A DNA stretch of 9,712 bases, from contig JBHIBY010000082.1 of the NCBI GenBank assembly GCA_046759305.1, positions 1 to 9,712 of the forward strand, given 5' to 3'. The notes under the pieces were generated by a model, which did no database searches, was not told where the DNA came from, and saw nothing but the letters and a program-made list of their open reading frames with translations. The stretch comes from JADFRG01 sp046759305. Lineage in GTDB: Bacteria; Chloroflexota; Anaerolineae; Anaerolineales; E44-bin32. Below, piece by piece: positions 1-7,709 of this stretch (the first letter of the stretch is position 1; the number at the start of each line of letters is the position of its first letter). Position numbers and translations under genes: made by a program.

Positions 1-220
1 CATGTTTCTGGACATCAAGCCCTGTGCCATCCGGGAGCCGATAATCGATCAGGGCTAAATCGAGTTGGTCCTGCTGAAATTGCGCAATTCCTTCTGATGC
101 CGTGCCGGCCATGACGAGGTCGTAGCGAAGGTCTTCCGCAACGACCTGGCGCTCAATCCCCATTCGGTCTACCTCATCATCTTCTACTAGTAGTATTCTG
201 ATTCGTTCCTCACTCACCAT
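1..220 (-). CDS. Response-regulator receiver domain protein, 3' end off window
   Basis: The first 73 codons of a receiver-domain protein are visible; the rest lies beyond base 1. The ATG at 220 is preceded by GAGGGG about 5 bases upstream. The N-terminus shows a hydrophobic beta-strand, then the acidic pocket (EDDEVD, residues 13-18) and the phosphoacceptor Asp59 in LALIDYRLPDGTG. The gene starts 9 bases after the stop of the upstream Rcp1-like regulator, so it is almost certainly the third gene of the 2487-1 operon. Its first strand and acidic pocket (ILLVEDDEVD..MG) closely match the upstream regulator, which suggests related receivers. The conserved Thr/Lys and any output domain are off-window. 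The IDYRLPDGTG pattern is common in receivers fused to kinase, PAS or GGDEF domains, so a larger protein is plausible, but this is inference. Confidence 0.88.
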   Translation of the reverse strand, partial: MVSEERIRILLVEDDEVDRMGIERQVVAEDLRYDLVMAGTASEGIAQFQQDQLDLALIDYRLPDGTGLDVQKH

Positions 221-229
221 CGTGCCCCT

Positions 230-661
230 CTACGGTAATTCGCTCAACGTCCAGTAGAGATCAAATGTGGCGATTGCTTCAACAAACTTTTCGAAGGTAA
301 CCGGTTTCACGATGTACCCCGCGACGCCGTTCCTGAAACTCTCCTTCACGTCCGTTTCCTCGTCGGATGCAGTGAACACAACCACCGGGATCTCAAGAAT
401 GTCGGGGTCGTTCTTGATGACTCGCAGGAAGTCGATACCACCCATGCGAGGCAGCTTGAGATCCAGGAGAATGATGCACGGCCTGGGATGCTTTTCCGGG
501 TCAGCATATTCACCTTCATGTCGCAGAAAGGCCAGCGCCTGCTCACCATCGCTGGCCACAAACAGCGGATTGGCGATCTTGTTGTGCGCAAACGACCGCT
601 TAACTCCCATTACATCCACCTCATCATCCTCCACCAATAGAATGGATGCTTTGGTTCTCAT
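230..661 (-). CDS. Rcp1-like single-domain response regulator
   Basis: This 143-residue protein is a stand-alone receiver domain that takes a phosphoryl group from a histidine kinase and has no attached output domain. The acidic pocket is Asp12/Asp13, the phosphoacceptor is Asp67 (LLDLKLP), the switch threonine is Thr97 (VFTAS) and the conserved lysine is Lys119 (VKP). The extended loop between helix 2 and strand 3 (residues about 48-61) and the NDP..LEIPVVVFTAS pattern are typical of the Rcp1 family, which partners phytochrome-type kinases. Its ATG overlaps the stop of the kinase gene upstream (ATGA), with GGAGGGAGG just before it inside the kinase coding region, so the two are translationally coupled and this is the expected cognate partner. 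It acts in the cytoplasm. The downstream effector is unknown, as Rcp1-type proteins usually work by protein contact. Confidence 0.95.
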   Translation of the reverse strand: MRTKASILLVEDDEVDVMGVKRSFAHNKIANPLFVASDGEQALAFLRHEGEYADPEKHPRPCIILLDLKLPRMGGIDFLRVIKNDPDILEIPVVVFTASDEETDVKESFRNGVAGYIVKPVTFEKFVEAIATFDLYWTLSELP

Positions 662-2487
662 ATCTGCCTCCCTCCAATTCCCGGTGTCTTAGGCCAGGTA
701 AATCGAAAGGTCGACCCTTCGCCAGGGACACCCTTGGATACCACCCAGACCCTTCCCCCTCGATCTTCAACGATTTTCCTTACCAGCGCTAAACCGATCC
801 CGGTGCTAGCTGCATCGGCGTTGGATTGAAGTGAATGGAAGATTTGGAAGATGCGCTCGTGATAACGCGGTTCGATGCCCTCCCCATCATCTTTAACCGA
901 AAATTCCCAGTGCGTATCAGAGTCGACCCAGGAGATCTTCACCTTGCCGGAGGGTCCAGGGTGATACTTGACCGCGTTCTCAATTAGGTTTTGAAAGACC
1001 TGGCTCAATCGCAATTCGTCCGCCGCAACACTTGGCATATCTGAGTCTACTTCAATCCGGATATGCTCCGGGGGATCGAGGATGTCGATCACCCTCAGCA
1101 ACAGAACATCGATATCTACTCTTACATCCGGACCGTAAAAACGGCCGATTCGTGAATATTCAAGAAGGCCATCAATCAGCGCGTGCATACGCTCCACCCG
1201 CGTGCGTAGCAGCCTCATATTTGACAGTGTTTTGTCAGCGAGCTTGCCAGCCAGGTCCTCTTCGAGCCATTTAGCAAGGCTATCGATGCCCCGCAGAGGA
1301 GCTTTGAGATCGTGTGAGACAACGTAGGCAAAGGAGGCCAACTCTTGATTGCTCGCCGCCAGTTCTTCGTACGCCTCTCGCAAGCGGCTGACCATCCTAT
1401 TGAAAGCCTCCCCGACTTGCCCGACCTCATCCAATTGGCTGATCGGAATGCTGACGGATAGATCACCCGAAGCGACCCGTCGGGTAGCCTCTTCAAGCTC
1501 ACGCAACTGTCGAGTGGAAGCGTTCACCAGGGGAAGTGTGATCAGAACACTGAGCAAAAGCAGCACGCCCGAACTGGTGAGCAAGCTTGTACGAAGCCGG
1601 CCGATGCCGGCAAACGCCTCCTGCTCATCCTGTTTCACGACCAAGCCCCACCCGGTGAGCTGGATGGGGCGATATGCGGCTATCACCCGAACGTCACGAT
1701 AATCGGGAGCCCGCGTCACACCGGATTGGCCAGCGGTCGCGTGTATCATGGGCTTGGCGCGCTCGCCGGTGGTTGCGACGGGTTCGATCTCGCTCAGGTT
1801 CGGATCGAACCGGAGAGGCACAAGGAAGTGTATCTCGTGTCTCCTCCGGGCGCCCAATACGGTCTCCCCGCTATTCCCCAGACCCGTGTAGTCACCCGTG
1901 ACGGCCAGCAAGTCCTGGGCGCTGAAGCGCGCAATCAACACCGCGATGGTGTTATTCTCCGCATCGCGCAACGGATGGGCCAATTCCAGATGGATCTTGC
2001 CCGCCTCAGGAAAGGGGTCGGAGATGAAGAAACGCGTCAAGCCTTCGAGGAAGGTCGGTTTATTGCCGATCTGAATACCCTCCTGATCCGATAAGGTAGA
2101 GACGATGACCATGCCCGATAGGTCTGCGATCTGTGCCCATTCGACCAGTGGGTTGCCGATTTGCTCGCGGCGTAGGCCAGCGACCGCCTCATCGTGGAGC
2201 TTTTCTTGGGTCACACTCTCGGAGCTCAACATTTCAGCAATCTGCGACTCTAAGATGGGCTGAAGAAAGCTCTTGGTGTCGCTCTGATAGTGCCTGAGTT
2301 CTGATTCGATCGTCGCCTGACGGGCGGAAGCCACTGCCTCAAGGTTCGCGACAGCGGTATTCTCCAGCCAATCACTCGTGATCTGGAACACCGTTAGCCC
2401 CAAGGCGAAGGTGATGATCGTCAACGATGCCAGCACCAGGATCGTTATTCGTGCCGCAAGCGTTTGTAGCCTAAATCGTGATCTCAT
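658..2487 (-). CDS. Membrane dCache-HAMP sensor histidine kinase
   Basis: This 609-residue sensor kinase autophosphorylates on histidine and should pass the phosphate to the receiver encoded immediately downstream. Domains in order: transmembrane helix about 13-35; extracytoplasmic double-Cache sensor about 40-295, with the TGLGNSGET turn at 201-209 and the terminal LTGWGLVVKQDEQEAF element at 277-292; second transmembrane helix about 301-322; HAMP about 323-376; HisKA with phosphoacceptor His392 in SHDLKAPLRGI; HATPase_c with N box (QNLIENAVKYH, 499-509), G1 box (DDGEGIEP, 533-540), F box (RIFQIFHSL) and G2 box (GIGLAL, 563-568). All catalytic boxes are intact. The SHDLKAPLRG form of the H box is the subtype seen in phytochrome-like kinases, which matches the Rcp1-type partner. 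The ATG at 2487 has a G-rich but non-canonical ribosome site (GGGGGCGAG). The ligand cannot be read from the sequence; dCache domains bind small metabolites in other proteins. Confidence 0.96.
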   Translation of the reverse strand: MRSRFRLQTLAARITILVLASLTIITFALGLTVFQITSDWLENTAVANLEAVASARQATIESELRHYQSDTKSFLQPILESQIAEMLSSESVTQEKLHDEAVAGLRREQIGNPLVEWAQIADLSGMVIVSTLSDQEGIQIGNKPTFLEGLTRFFISDPFPEAGKIHLELAHPLRDAENNTIAVLIARFSAQDLLAVTGDYTGLGNSGETVLGARRRHEIHFLVPLRFDPNLSEIEPVATTGERAKPMIHATAGQSGVTRAPDYRDVRVIAAYRPIQLTGWGLVVKQDEQEAFAGIGRLRTSLLTSSGVLLLLSVLITLPLVNASTRQLRELEEATRRVASGDLSVSIPISQLDEVGQVGEAFNRMVSRLREAYEELAASNQELASFAYVVSHDLKAPLRGIDSLAKWLEEDLAGKLADKTLSNMRLLRTRVERMHALIDGLLEYSRIGRFYGPDVRVDIDVLLLRVIDILDPPEHIRIEVDSDMPSVAADELRLSQVFQNLIENAVKYHPGPSGKVKISWVDSDTHWEFSVKDDGEGIEPRYHERIFQIFHSLQSNADAASTGIGLALVRKIVEDRGGRVWVVSKGVPGEGSTFRFTWPKTPGIGGRQI

Positions 2488-2520
2488 CTCGCCCCCATAT
2501 CGTTAAACCCTAAATCGCAT

Positions 2521-2560
2521 CATTCACATCCATTCTCACCCATCTCGCACCACGTTTCAC
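2521..2560. repeat. Degenerate 10-bp phased motifs upstream of the dCache kinase
   Basis: Four consecutive decamers (CATTCACATC, CATTCTCACC, CATCTCGCAC, CACGTTTCAC) all begin with CA and end with C, and the first two agree at 8 of 10 positions. The block lies 34-73 bases upstream of the kinase ATG at 2487, where a promoter would be expected. Ten-base spacing would put each copy on the same helical face. The similarity is weak and may be no more than local composition. Confidence 0.25.
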
Positions 2561-3026
2561 GCATTGTGCTTCGGTGTCTCGAAGCAAAAGGTCGATCACT
2601 CACCAGCCAGCGACCCATCAAGATGAGACGCTCAACGATTCGATTGCTGATAGCTGGACCAATTCCGCTTCCGGAATACTTCTCGTTCGTTTGAAGAGGC
2701 TGAAGGATATCAGAGCTGCTCCTGACATGCTCCTGATCGAAGCCGATTCCAGCGAGGCGAGCTCGCTGTCAGAGGCAGCAATCCATTATTGCCAACCGTG
2801 GGATAGGGGACTGCCATCGTTCTGGCTCTGGGGCCATCATCCATTGCGGGATTGGGATATGAGGATAAAGCATCCCAAGATCCATGCGCCGGGCCACGCT
2901 TCGGCACCGACGGCTAACGAACGGGGGCTACAAGCTGAGATTGAAGGGGGGAGTCTTGAAGCCCCTACCCGCGGCGGCCTCTCTTGCCGACGCCTCAGCT
3001 AGCGTCTATGGCTATCGTAAATGCTT

Positions 3027-3038
3027 TTAGGCGCCTAA
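3027..3038. repeat. 12-bp perfect palindrome TTAGGCGCCTAA
   Basis: The sequence is its own reverse complement over 12 bases. It lies in non-coding DNA about 540 bases upstream of the dCache kinase gene. A dimeric regulator could bind such a site, but one or two 12-bp palindromes are expected by chance in a window of this size and it is far from any start codon. Confidence 0.3.
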
Positions 3039-3356
3039 TCAAGCAGGAAACGGCGACACCGGACCATACCCGCCGATGGCGCCGGCCAAGAAGATGCTGC
3101 AGAGAGCAACGGTGGAGCCGAAATGGCAGATCTGATCCTTCCGGGCCTGACCTGCCCCATTTTCACCATCATACGCCCTGTGCAGTGGCGCTTCAATTCG
3201 TGGATGTAGGAAGGACCTGCCCTTTTGGGACCGCCCAATTTTCATTGAAAAAAGCTGAAATTGAGGAGCACGCTGGCGCAGGTAGGATAGGCGATTCCCA
3301 GCGTCGCCAGGATGCTACCCGCCGGTAAGCCAAGGGATGTATCGATATGCGTTGTC

Positions 3357-3668
3357 TCAAGACAAAGCGGCCTCAATCGCCGGCTCTAGGCTGGTGGTGG
3401 CCACTTGCAGCACATTGGCGTTGACTTCCAACTCCTTCTCGAGGGCGCGGGCGAGGTAATCCTCAAGCTCTGCGGCCAGGGTCGCAGGTTCGGTGAAGTT
3501 CATCGCCAAGGAAATACCTTTCAGAGCATGGGCCGCCTCGAAGGCAAGCCGAATCGATGGTTGAGGATCACTCCGGCCAGCAAGCACTACCAGGCTCTGA
3601 CGTAGCGTGGCCATGTGCTCCCCGGCTTCCTGAATGTATAAATCGCGGTAGGCGGAGAGATCAGGCAT
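3357..3668 (-). CDS. Stand-alone Hpt (histidine phosphotransfer) protein
   Basis: This 103-residue protein is a single Hpt four-helix bundle, which accepts phosphate from a receiver domain and relays it to another. The active-site motif is AHALKG with His47, Lys50 and Gly51. It is followed by a second helix with MNF and LAAELEDYL (about 56-72), a pattern close to the P1 domain of CheA and to other Hpt domains. No kinase or output domain is present, so it is a pure phosphate shuttle in the cytoplasm. Its ATG at 3668 overlaps the end of the hybrid kinase gene (the kinase TGA is at 3663-3661, an 8-base overlap ATGCCTGA), and its ribosome site is weak, so expression is likely coupled to kinase translation. 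Expected partners are the two C-terminal receivers of that kinase and the DivK-like regulator at the head of the operon; the direction of transfer is inferred. Confidence 0.9.
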   Translation of the reverse strand: MPDLSAYRDLYIQEAGEHMATLRQSLVVLAGRSDPQPSIRLAFEAAHALKGISLAMNFTEPATLAAELEDYLARALEKELEVNANVLQVATTSLEPAIEAALS

Positions 3669-6600
3669 GGGCCAGCTCGCGCTCCAAGCCCAGCGTCTGC
3701 TTGACCTGATCTAGCAGTTGTGAGAGCTGCATGCGCCCTTCTTTGTGGATGATCGCCTGGGCCATGGAACCCAGATGAGCCTCTTCCTCAGACGTGAGCT
3801 TCTTGGCGGAGAGTATGACGACTGGAAGATCCTGCGTGGCAGGATTCTGGTGCAGGCGCTCAAGAAGCTTGATGCCGCTCAGGCCCGGCATCATCAAGTC
3901 CAGCACCAGCACGTCGGGCAGGTCACTGACTAGGCGCTCGAGTGCATCCTGCGCATCTGTCATGAGCTCGGTATTGAAGGCCGGCTGCGGGAAGGTCAGC
4001 TGCAGCAGGCGCCCGGTCTCGGCGTCGTCGTCGACCACCAGCACCTGGATGGGGCGCGGCAGGCTGGCGCGGGCGAGCGCCAGCAGTCGCTCAAGCTGCT
4101 CGCGAGAGAGCGGCTTGACGATGTAGTCGAGTGCGCCTAACGACTGCCATATTCCGCTGCTTTCGGTTGGGTCCAGAACCGAGACGATGACCACCGGGAT
4201 GTCGGCGGTTTGAGGATCGGCCTTGAGTTGGCGCAACACCTGCCAGCCGTCAGTCTGAGGCAGCATCAAGTCGAGGGAGATCAGACAGGGGCCAAGCTGG
4301 CGGGCACGTTCGACTACGTGGTCGCCACTAAATATCTGGGCCACATCGAATCCCTCACGCGTGAAATAAAAGCCAAGCATATTTGCAAAGCGCCGGTCAT
4401 CCTCCACGATCATAACCAGCCGCTCACTGTCAAGCGGCCAGGTCTCCCCCAGACCGGGCTCGGCGTAGACACTGGGCAGCGCATCTTGCGGTCCGCTCAA
4501 CGGCAACAGGAAGGAAAAAGTGGAGCCCTCGCCCTTCGTGCTTTCGACCCAGATCGTTCCGCCATGCATCTCGATCAATTGTCGGCTGATGGGCAGGCCG
4601 AGGCCGGTGCCGTGTATGTCGCGTGCGGGGGAGTTGCCGGCTTGACGGAATTCCTCGAAGATCATATCTAGGCTCTCGGCGGGGATGCCAATCCCGGTGT
4701 CCATTACTGAGCACAGGAGCGCAGTCTCGTCAAGGACGTAGGCGCGCGCGGTGATGCTCCCGCCTTCCGGGGTGAATTTGTGAGCGTTGGAGAGCAGGTT
4801 GAGCAGCACCTGCTTGATCCGGAAGCGGTCGGCATTGAGCGGTGGAAGATCGGAGGGGATGTCGCCGATCAGCTCCTGTCCCTTCTGCTGCACCAAGGGG
4901 AGAACGGTGTCGATGGTTTCCTGTGCCAGCTCTTCGAAGGAGATCGATTCGGGGTGCAGCTCGAGTTGCCCTGCCTCGATCTTGGATAGGTCGAGCAGGT
5001 CGTTGATCAAGGTCAATAGGTCTTGCCCACTGCCATGGATATCTTCTACGAATTCGTGCTGCTGACCGGCGAGCTCCCCCGCCAGGCCGTCGGCCAGTAG
5101 TCGCGAGAAGCCAATAATCGAATTGAGGGGCGTACGCAGCTCATGGCTCATGTTGGCCAGGAAACTGGATTTGATCTGGTCGAGTTCCTCCAGCCGCTCG
5201 TTTGCCATTCCCAGCGAGCGGTTGCGCTCCTCGAGGGACTGCTGAGCCTGCTTCAGAGCTGAAATGTCGGTCACGATGCCCTCGATGCGGACCGCCTGCC
5301 CGCGCTCGTCGCGTGTGAGATGCACTTCATCCCGCGCCCAGAGCACGTTTCCGTCAGTGTCCTCCACGCGGTAGGTATTGGTATCTCCCATCGCTGCCGA
5401 ATCGTCGATCAACGCCTGGACGGCATCCTGCACCCGTTGGCGATCCTCGGGGTGGATATGCTGCGGCCACAGGTCGGGGTCTGCCCGGTGCTCTTCAACC
5501 GAACGTCCGGTGAAACGGGAAACGCTGGGCGTGGCCAGTAAGCAGCGCAGAGCGCCGTCGGCTTCGATATCGAAACTGTAGATATATTGATCGATGGCGC
5601 CGGTCACCTGGCGAAGACGCTGCTCGGACCGATGCAGTGCCTGCCCCGCCTGCTTGCGTTCCATAAATTGTCCGACTTGGCTTCCAATGGATACCAGCAT
5701 TTCAAGCAATTCATTGTCAGGCTCATGAATTTCATGACTGATAAACGTCATCACCCCGAGCGCCTCACTCCCCAGAAGAATCGGGAAGGCAAAGGCCGCA
5801 TGAAGCCCCACTTCGGCTGCAACCTCGGCCCTGGGCAAGGCAGGATCTTGAGCGAGGTCGGGGATCCAGAGCGGTTGCTTGCTGGCCCACACACGCCCTG
5901 GCAGTCCGACACCAGCAGGTAGGGTAGTCTTCTTGGTTATCTCATCGAATCTTGGTAGCTGGATGGAAGGGCTCCGCCAAGATTCGATGCAGTGCAAGTG
6001 ATTGGCTTGCCGATCTATTCCCCAAAGCTCTCCAATCTCCCATTCCAGATGTTCGCAGATGGTTTGGAGTACCTTCGAGATGGTCTCACTCACACCTCGC
6101 GACTCCGCAAGCACGCGTGTCATGGCGTGTTCGATGGCTAGATGCCGCTCGGCCGCCTTCCGCTCGGTGATATCGCGGATGACAGCCACAGTCAGGTGGC
6201 CTTCGGCTGATACCAGTGGAGTCAGGCCGATTTCCACGGGGATCTCGCTCCCGTCCTTGCGCAAGCCTGCCAAGTCTTGGCGAGCGCCCATCGGTCGCGA
6301 ATGAGGGTCATCAGCATAGGACTTCCGATACTCAAGGTGAGGTTCACGCATGCGATCGGGCACCACTAATTCAACCGGCTTGCCGAGCATTTCATGCTGG
6401 TCGTAGCCAAACAACCTCTCACTCTGAGCATTGATGTACCGAATCCGACCTTCCTCATCTGCGATCAGAATGGCGTCGGGCGACCCCTCAAAGAGACCCC
6501 GAAATCTCGCTTCGCTCGCCTGCAACGTCTCCTGCGCCATCTCGCGATTTTTTTCGGCCTGGGCCATCTTCCAGGAAGCGGCCGCCGCCGGTAGCACCAA

Positions 6601-7635
6601 AACTGCACCCAATAGAATGAATTTCCCCAACTCCTCGCGTGTCTCGGCGTTCAGCGTGGCCGGGAGAATGTGCAATACGATTTTCCAATAGTAATCAGAA
6701 GCTTCGAGCGGGCCAGCGCTGGGGTCCATCGCTTTGTCTGAACCGGCGCCTACCTCCCAGGCTTCTATGAGAGGGTGCACCGTAGCAAATGCAAACCGAC
6801 CCTCTGAATTCTGAAACTGTCCGGAGTCCACCCCCAAGATCTGCTGCCATGCCTCGGGAAAGGCGTTGCCAAAGGTGCGGTCGCCCCGATCTGGGAACTT
6901 GAATCCCCACTCGTCCTCAGGCTTGGGCCCTTTGAGCCAGAACCCCTCGGCATTCAGCAACGACATTTGGCCATGTGCTTCAGGCACTTCACTTTCGAGA
7001 TTCCCGATCAAGTCAGCGCCGAGGTAATTGAGGATAACAACGCCTTTTTCTTGGCCGCTGGCGTCAAAGATTGGCATTCCGAGACGGATCAGGGGCTTAA
7101 TGGGTTGCTCGAGTACGCCATCATCAGATTTCAAGTCAAGTGGCGAGATAAACACTTGGCCCGGCTCGAGCCGGAAGGTTTCCTGGAAATCGTACCCGTC
7201 TCCGCTGAACTCAAGCCGATCATGAGGCACGAGCTCCGGCCGGCCACCACTGACATCGATCCGCACCGTTTCCATGCCCGTCTCATCCAGCAACCTGATC
7301 TGGTCGTAGATGCCCCTCCTGGTCGCGAAGGAGAGGAACTCCTGGGCCACCCCCTCGTAATGCATGGCATCACCGCCTGCCGTGATCGCTTGCAGATGAT
7401 AGCTCTCAGACAGAATCATCAGATCGGAGACGACTAATCCTAGATCGCTGGAAATAAGTCGGGCGAGCAACTGCACATCGTCGAACTCCATTTCCTTGCT
7501 GTGATCCATCTCGTGGCCGGCGTCTACGAAGTGATTTGCCGCTATGGCAATTCCTGCCAGGATTACCAACGGCAAGATTATCGTCAGCAAGCCTCTTACC
7601 ATCGGCCACGAATTCTGTTTGTGTACGCTCAGCAA
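3661..7635 (-). CDS. Hybrid sensor kinase: periplasmic sensor-PAS-GAF-PAS-HK-REC-REC
   Basis: This membrane hybrid histidine kinase has about 1324 residues counted from TTG 7635. Order: transmembrane helix about 15-34; extracytoplasmic dCache-type sensor about 35-335 (motifs IYDQIRLLDETGMETVRID and FISPLDL); transmembrane helix about 337-355; PAS 373-493 ending in VIRDITERK; GAF 503-660; PAS 671-793 ending in IVTDISALK; coiled coil 794-821; HisKA with His831 in MSHELRTPLN; HATPase_c with N950 (LLSNAHKF), DTGIGIP at 979-985 and GTGLGL at 1009-1014; receiver 1 (about 1073-1188, Asp1122, Ser1152, Lys1174); receiver 2 (about 1195-1313, Asp1246, Ser1276, Lys1298). Receiver 2 has HKEG instead of the usual KP. 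The start is uncertain: TTG 7635 has GGAG five bases upstream, ATG 7602 lies right before the first helix but has no ribosome site, and the frame is open to TTG 7671. It follows the DivK-like gene and overlaps the Hpt gene. Confidence 0.95.
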   Translation of the reverse strand: MLSVHKQNSWPMVRGLLTIILPLVILAGIAIAANHFVDAGHEMDHSKEMEFDDVQLLARLISSDLGLVVSDLMILSESYHLQAITAGGDAMHYEGVAQEFLSFATRRGIYDQIRLLDETGMETVRIDVSGGRPELVPHDRLEFSGDGYDFQETFRLEPGQVFISPLDLKSDDGVLEQPIKPLIRLGMPIFDASGQEKGVVILNYLGADLIGNLESEVPEAHGQMSLLNAEGFWLKGPKPEDEWGFKFPDRGDRTFGNAFPEAWQQILGVDSGQFQNSEGRFAFATVHPLIEAWEVGAGSDKAMDPSAGPLEASDYYWKIVLHILPATLNAETREELGKFILLGAVLVLPAAAASWKMAQAEKNREMAQETLQASEARFRGLFEGSPDAILIADEEGRIRYINAQSERLFGYDQHEMLGKPVELVVPDRMREPHLEYRKSYADDPHSRPMGARQDLAGLRKDGSEIPVEIGLTPLVSAEGHLTVAVIRDITERKAAERHLAIEHAMTRVLAESRGVSETISKVLQTICEHLEWEIGELWGIDRQANHLHCIESWRSPSIQLPRFDEITKKTTLPAGVGLPGRVWASKQPLWIPDLAQDPALPRAEVAAEVGLHAAFAFPILLGSEALGVMTFISHEIHEPDNELLEMLVSIGSQVGQFMERKQAGQALHRSEQRLRQVTGAIDQYIYSFDIEADGALRCLLATPSVSRFTGRSVEEHRADPDLWPQHIHPEDRQRVQDAVQALIDDSAAMGDTNTYRVEDTDGNVLWARDEVHLTRDERGQAVRIEGIVTDISALKQAQQSLEERNRSLGMANERLEELDQIKSSFLANMSHELRTPLNSIIGFSRLLADGLAGELAGQQHEFVEDIHGSGQDLLTLINDLLDLSKIEAGQLELHPESISFEELAQETIDTVLPLVQQKGQELIGDIPSDLPPLNADRFRIKQVLLNLLSNAHKFTPEGGSITARAYVLDETALLCSVMDTGIGIPAESLDMIFEEFRQAGNSPARDIHGTGLGLPISRQLIEMHGGTIWVESTKGEGSTFSFLLPLSGPQDALPSVYAEPGLGETWPLDSERLVMIVEDDRRFANMLGFYFTREGFDVAQIFSGDHVVERARQLGPCLISLDLMLPQTDGWQVLRQLKADPQTADIPVVIVSVLDPTESSGIWQSLGALDYIVKPLSREQLERLLALARASLPRPIQVLVVDDDAETGRLLQLTFPQPAFNTELMTDAQDALERLVSDLPDVLVLDLMMPGLSGIKLLERLHQNPATQDLPVVILSAKKLTSEEEAHLGSMAQAIIHKEGRMQLSQLLDQVKQTLGLERELAHA

Positions 7636-7640
7636 AGGGA

Positions 7641-7644
7641 CTCC
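7641..7644 (-). promoter_or_regulatory. Ribosome binding site supporting TTG start of the hybrid kinase
   Basis: On the minus strand GGAG lies five bases before a TTG codon at 7635-7633. No similar element precedes the in-frame ATG at 7602. This favours a TTG start with eleven extra residues (including His and Lys, suitable as the cytoplasmic flank) before the ATG codon. Experimental or comparative evidence could reverse this choice. Confidence 0.45.
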
Positions 7645-7709
7645 AGGGCAGGACGCTGCACAATGACCCAATCCATAGTGGGGGAGGCTATCCTCTGGTC
7701 CTCAGCTAT

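Larger units (their letters stand above)
2488..3356. other. Gene-poor 869-bp intergenic region
   Basis: This stretch separates the Hpt gene from the dCache kinase gene. I find no RNA gene, no clear Rho-independent terminator and no ORF with a family signature. A 142-codon GTG-initiated plus-strand frame (2574-3002) and short minus-strand frames (3035-3245) have no ribosome site or recognisable motif. On the minus strand, hydrophobic stretches appear in different frames near 3240-3340 (e.g. GSILATLGIAYPTC) and 3060-3140 (e.g. CSIFLAGAIGGYG). They may be traces of a decayed membrane-protein gene, or chance. The promoter of the dCache kinase presumably lies near 2490-2600, but I see no convincing -35/-10 pair. 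Confidence 0.6.

Noticed and set aside
2852..2878. TTGGGAT/ATCCCAA inverted repeat as a terminator
   Set aside because: It is a 7-bp stem with a 13-base loop, has no T tract, and is too far from the ends of the flanking genes. Repeats of this size are expected by chance.
2574..3002. 142-codon plus-strand frame starting with GTG
   Set aside because: It has no ribosome site and no recognisable domain, its composition is low-complexity and coding-unlike, and it lies in an intergenic region with stops in other frames. It is most likely a chance open frame.
3035..3245. Two overlapping minus-strand frames of 67-68 codons
   Set aside because: They overlap in different frames, have no convincing ribosome site and belong to no known family. 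They are kept only as possible remnants of a decayed gene.
3240..3330. c-di-GMP riboswitch suggested by GGTAGG near 3281
   Set aside because: The surrounding conserved GEMM elements are absent; the match is only a six-base coincidence.
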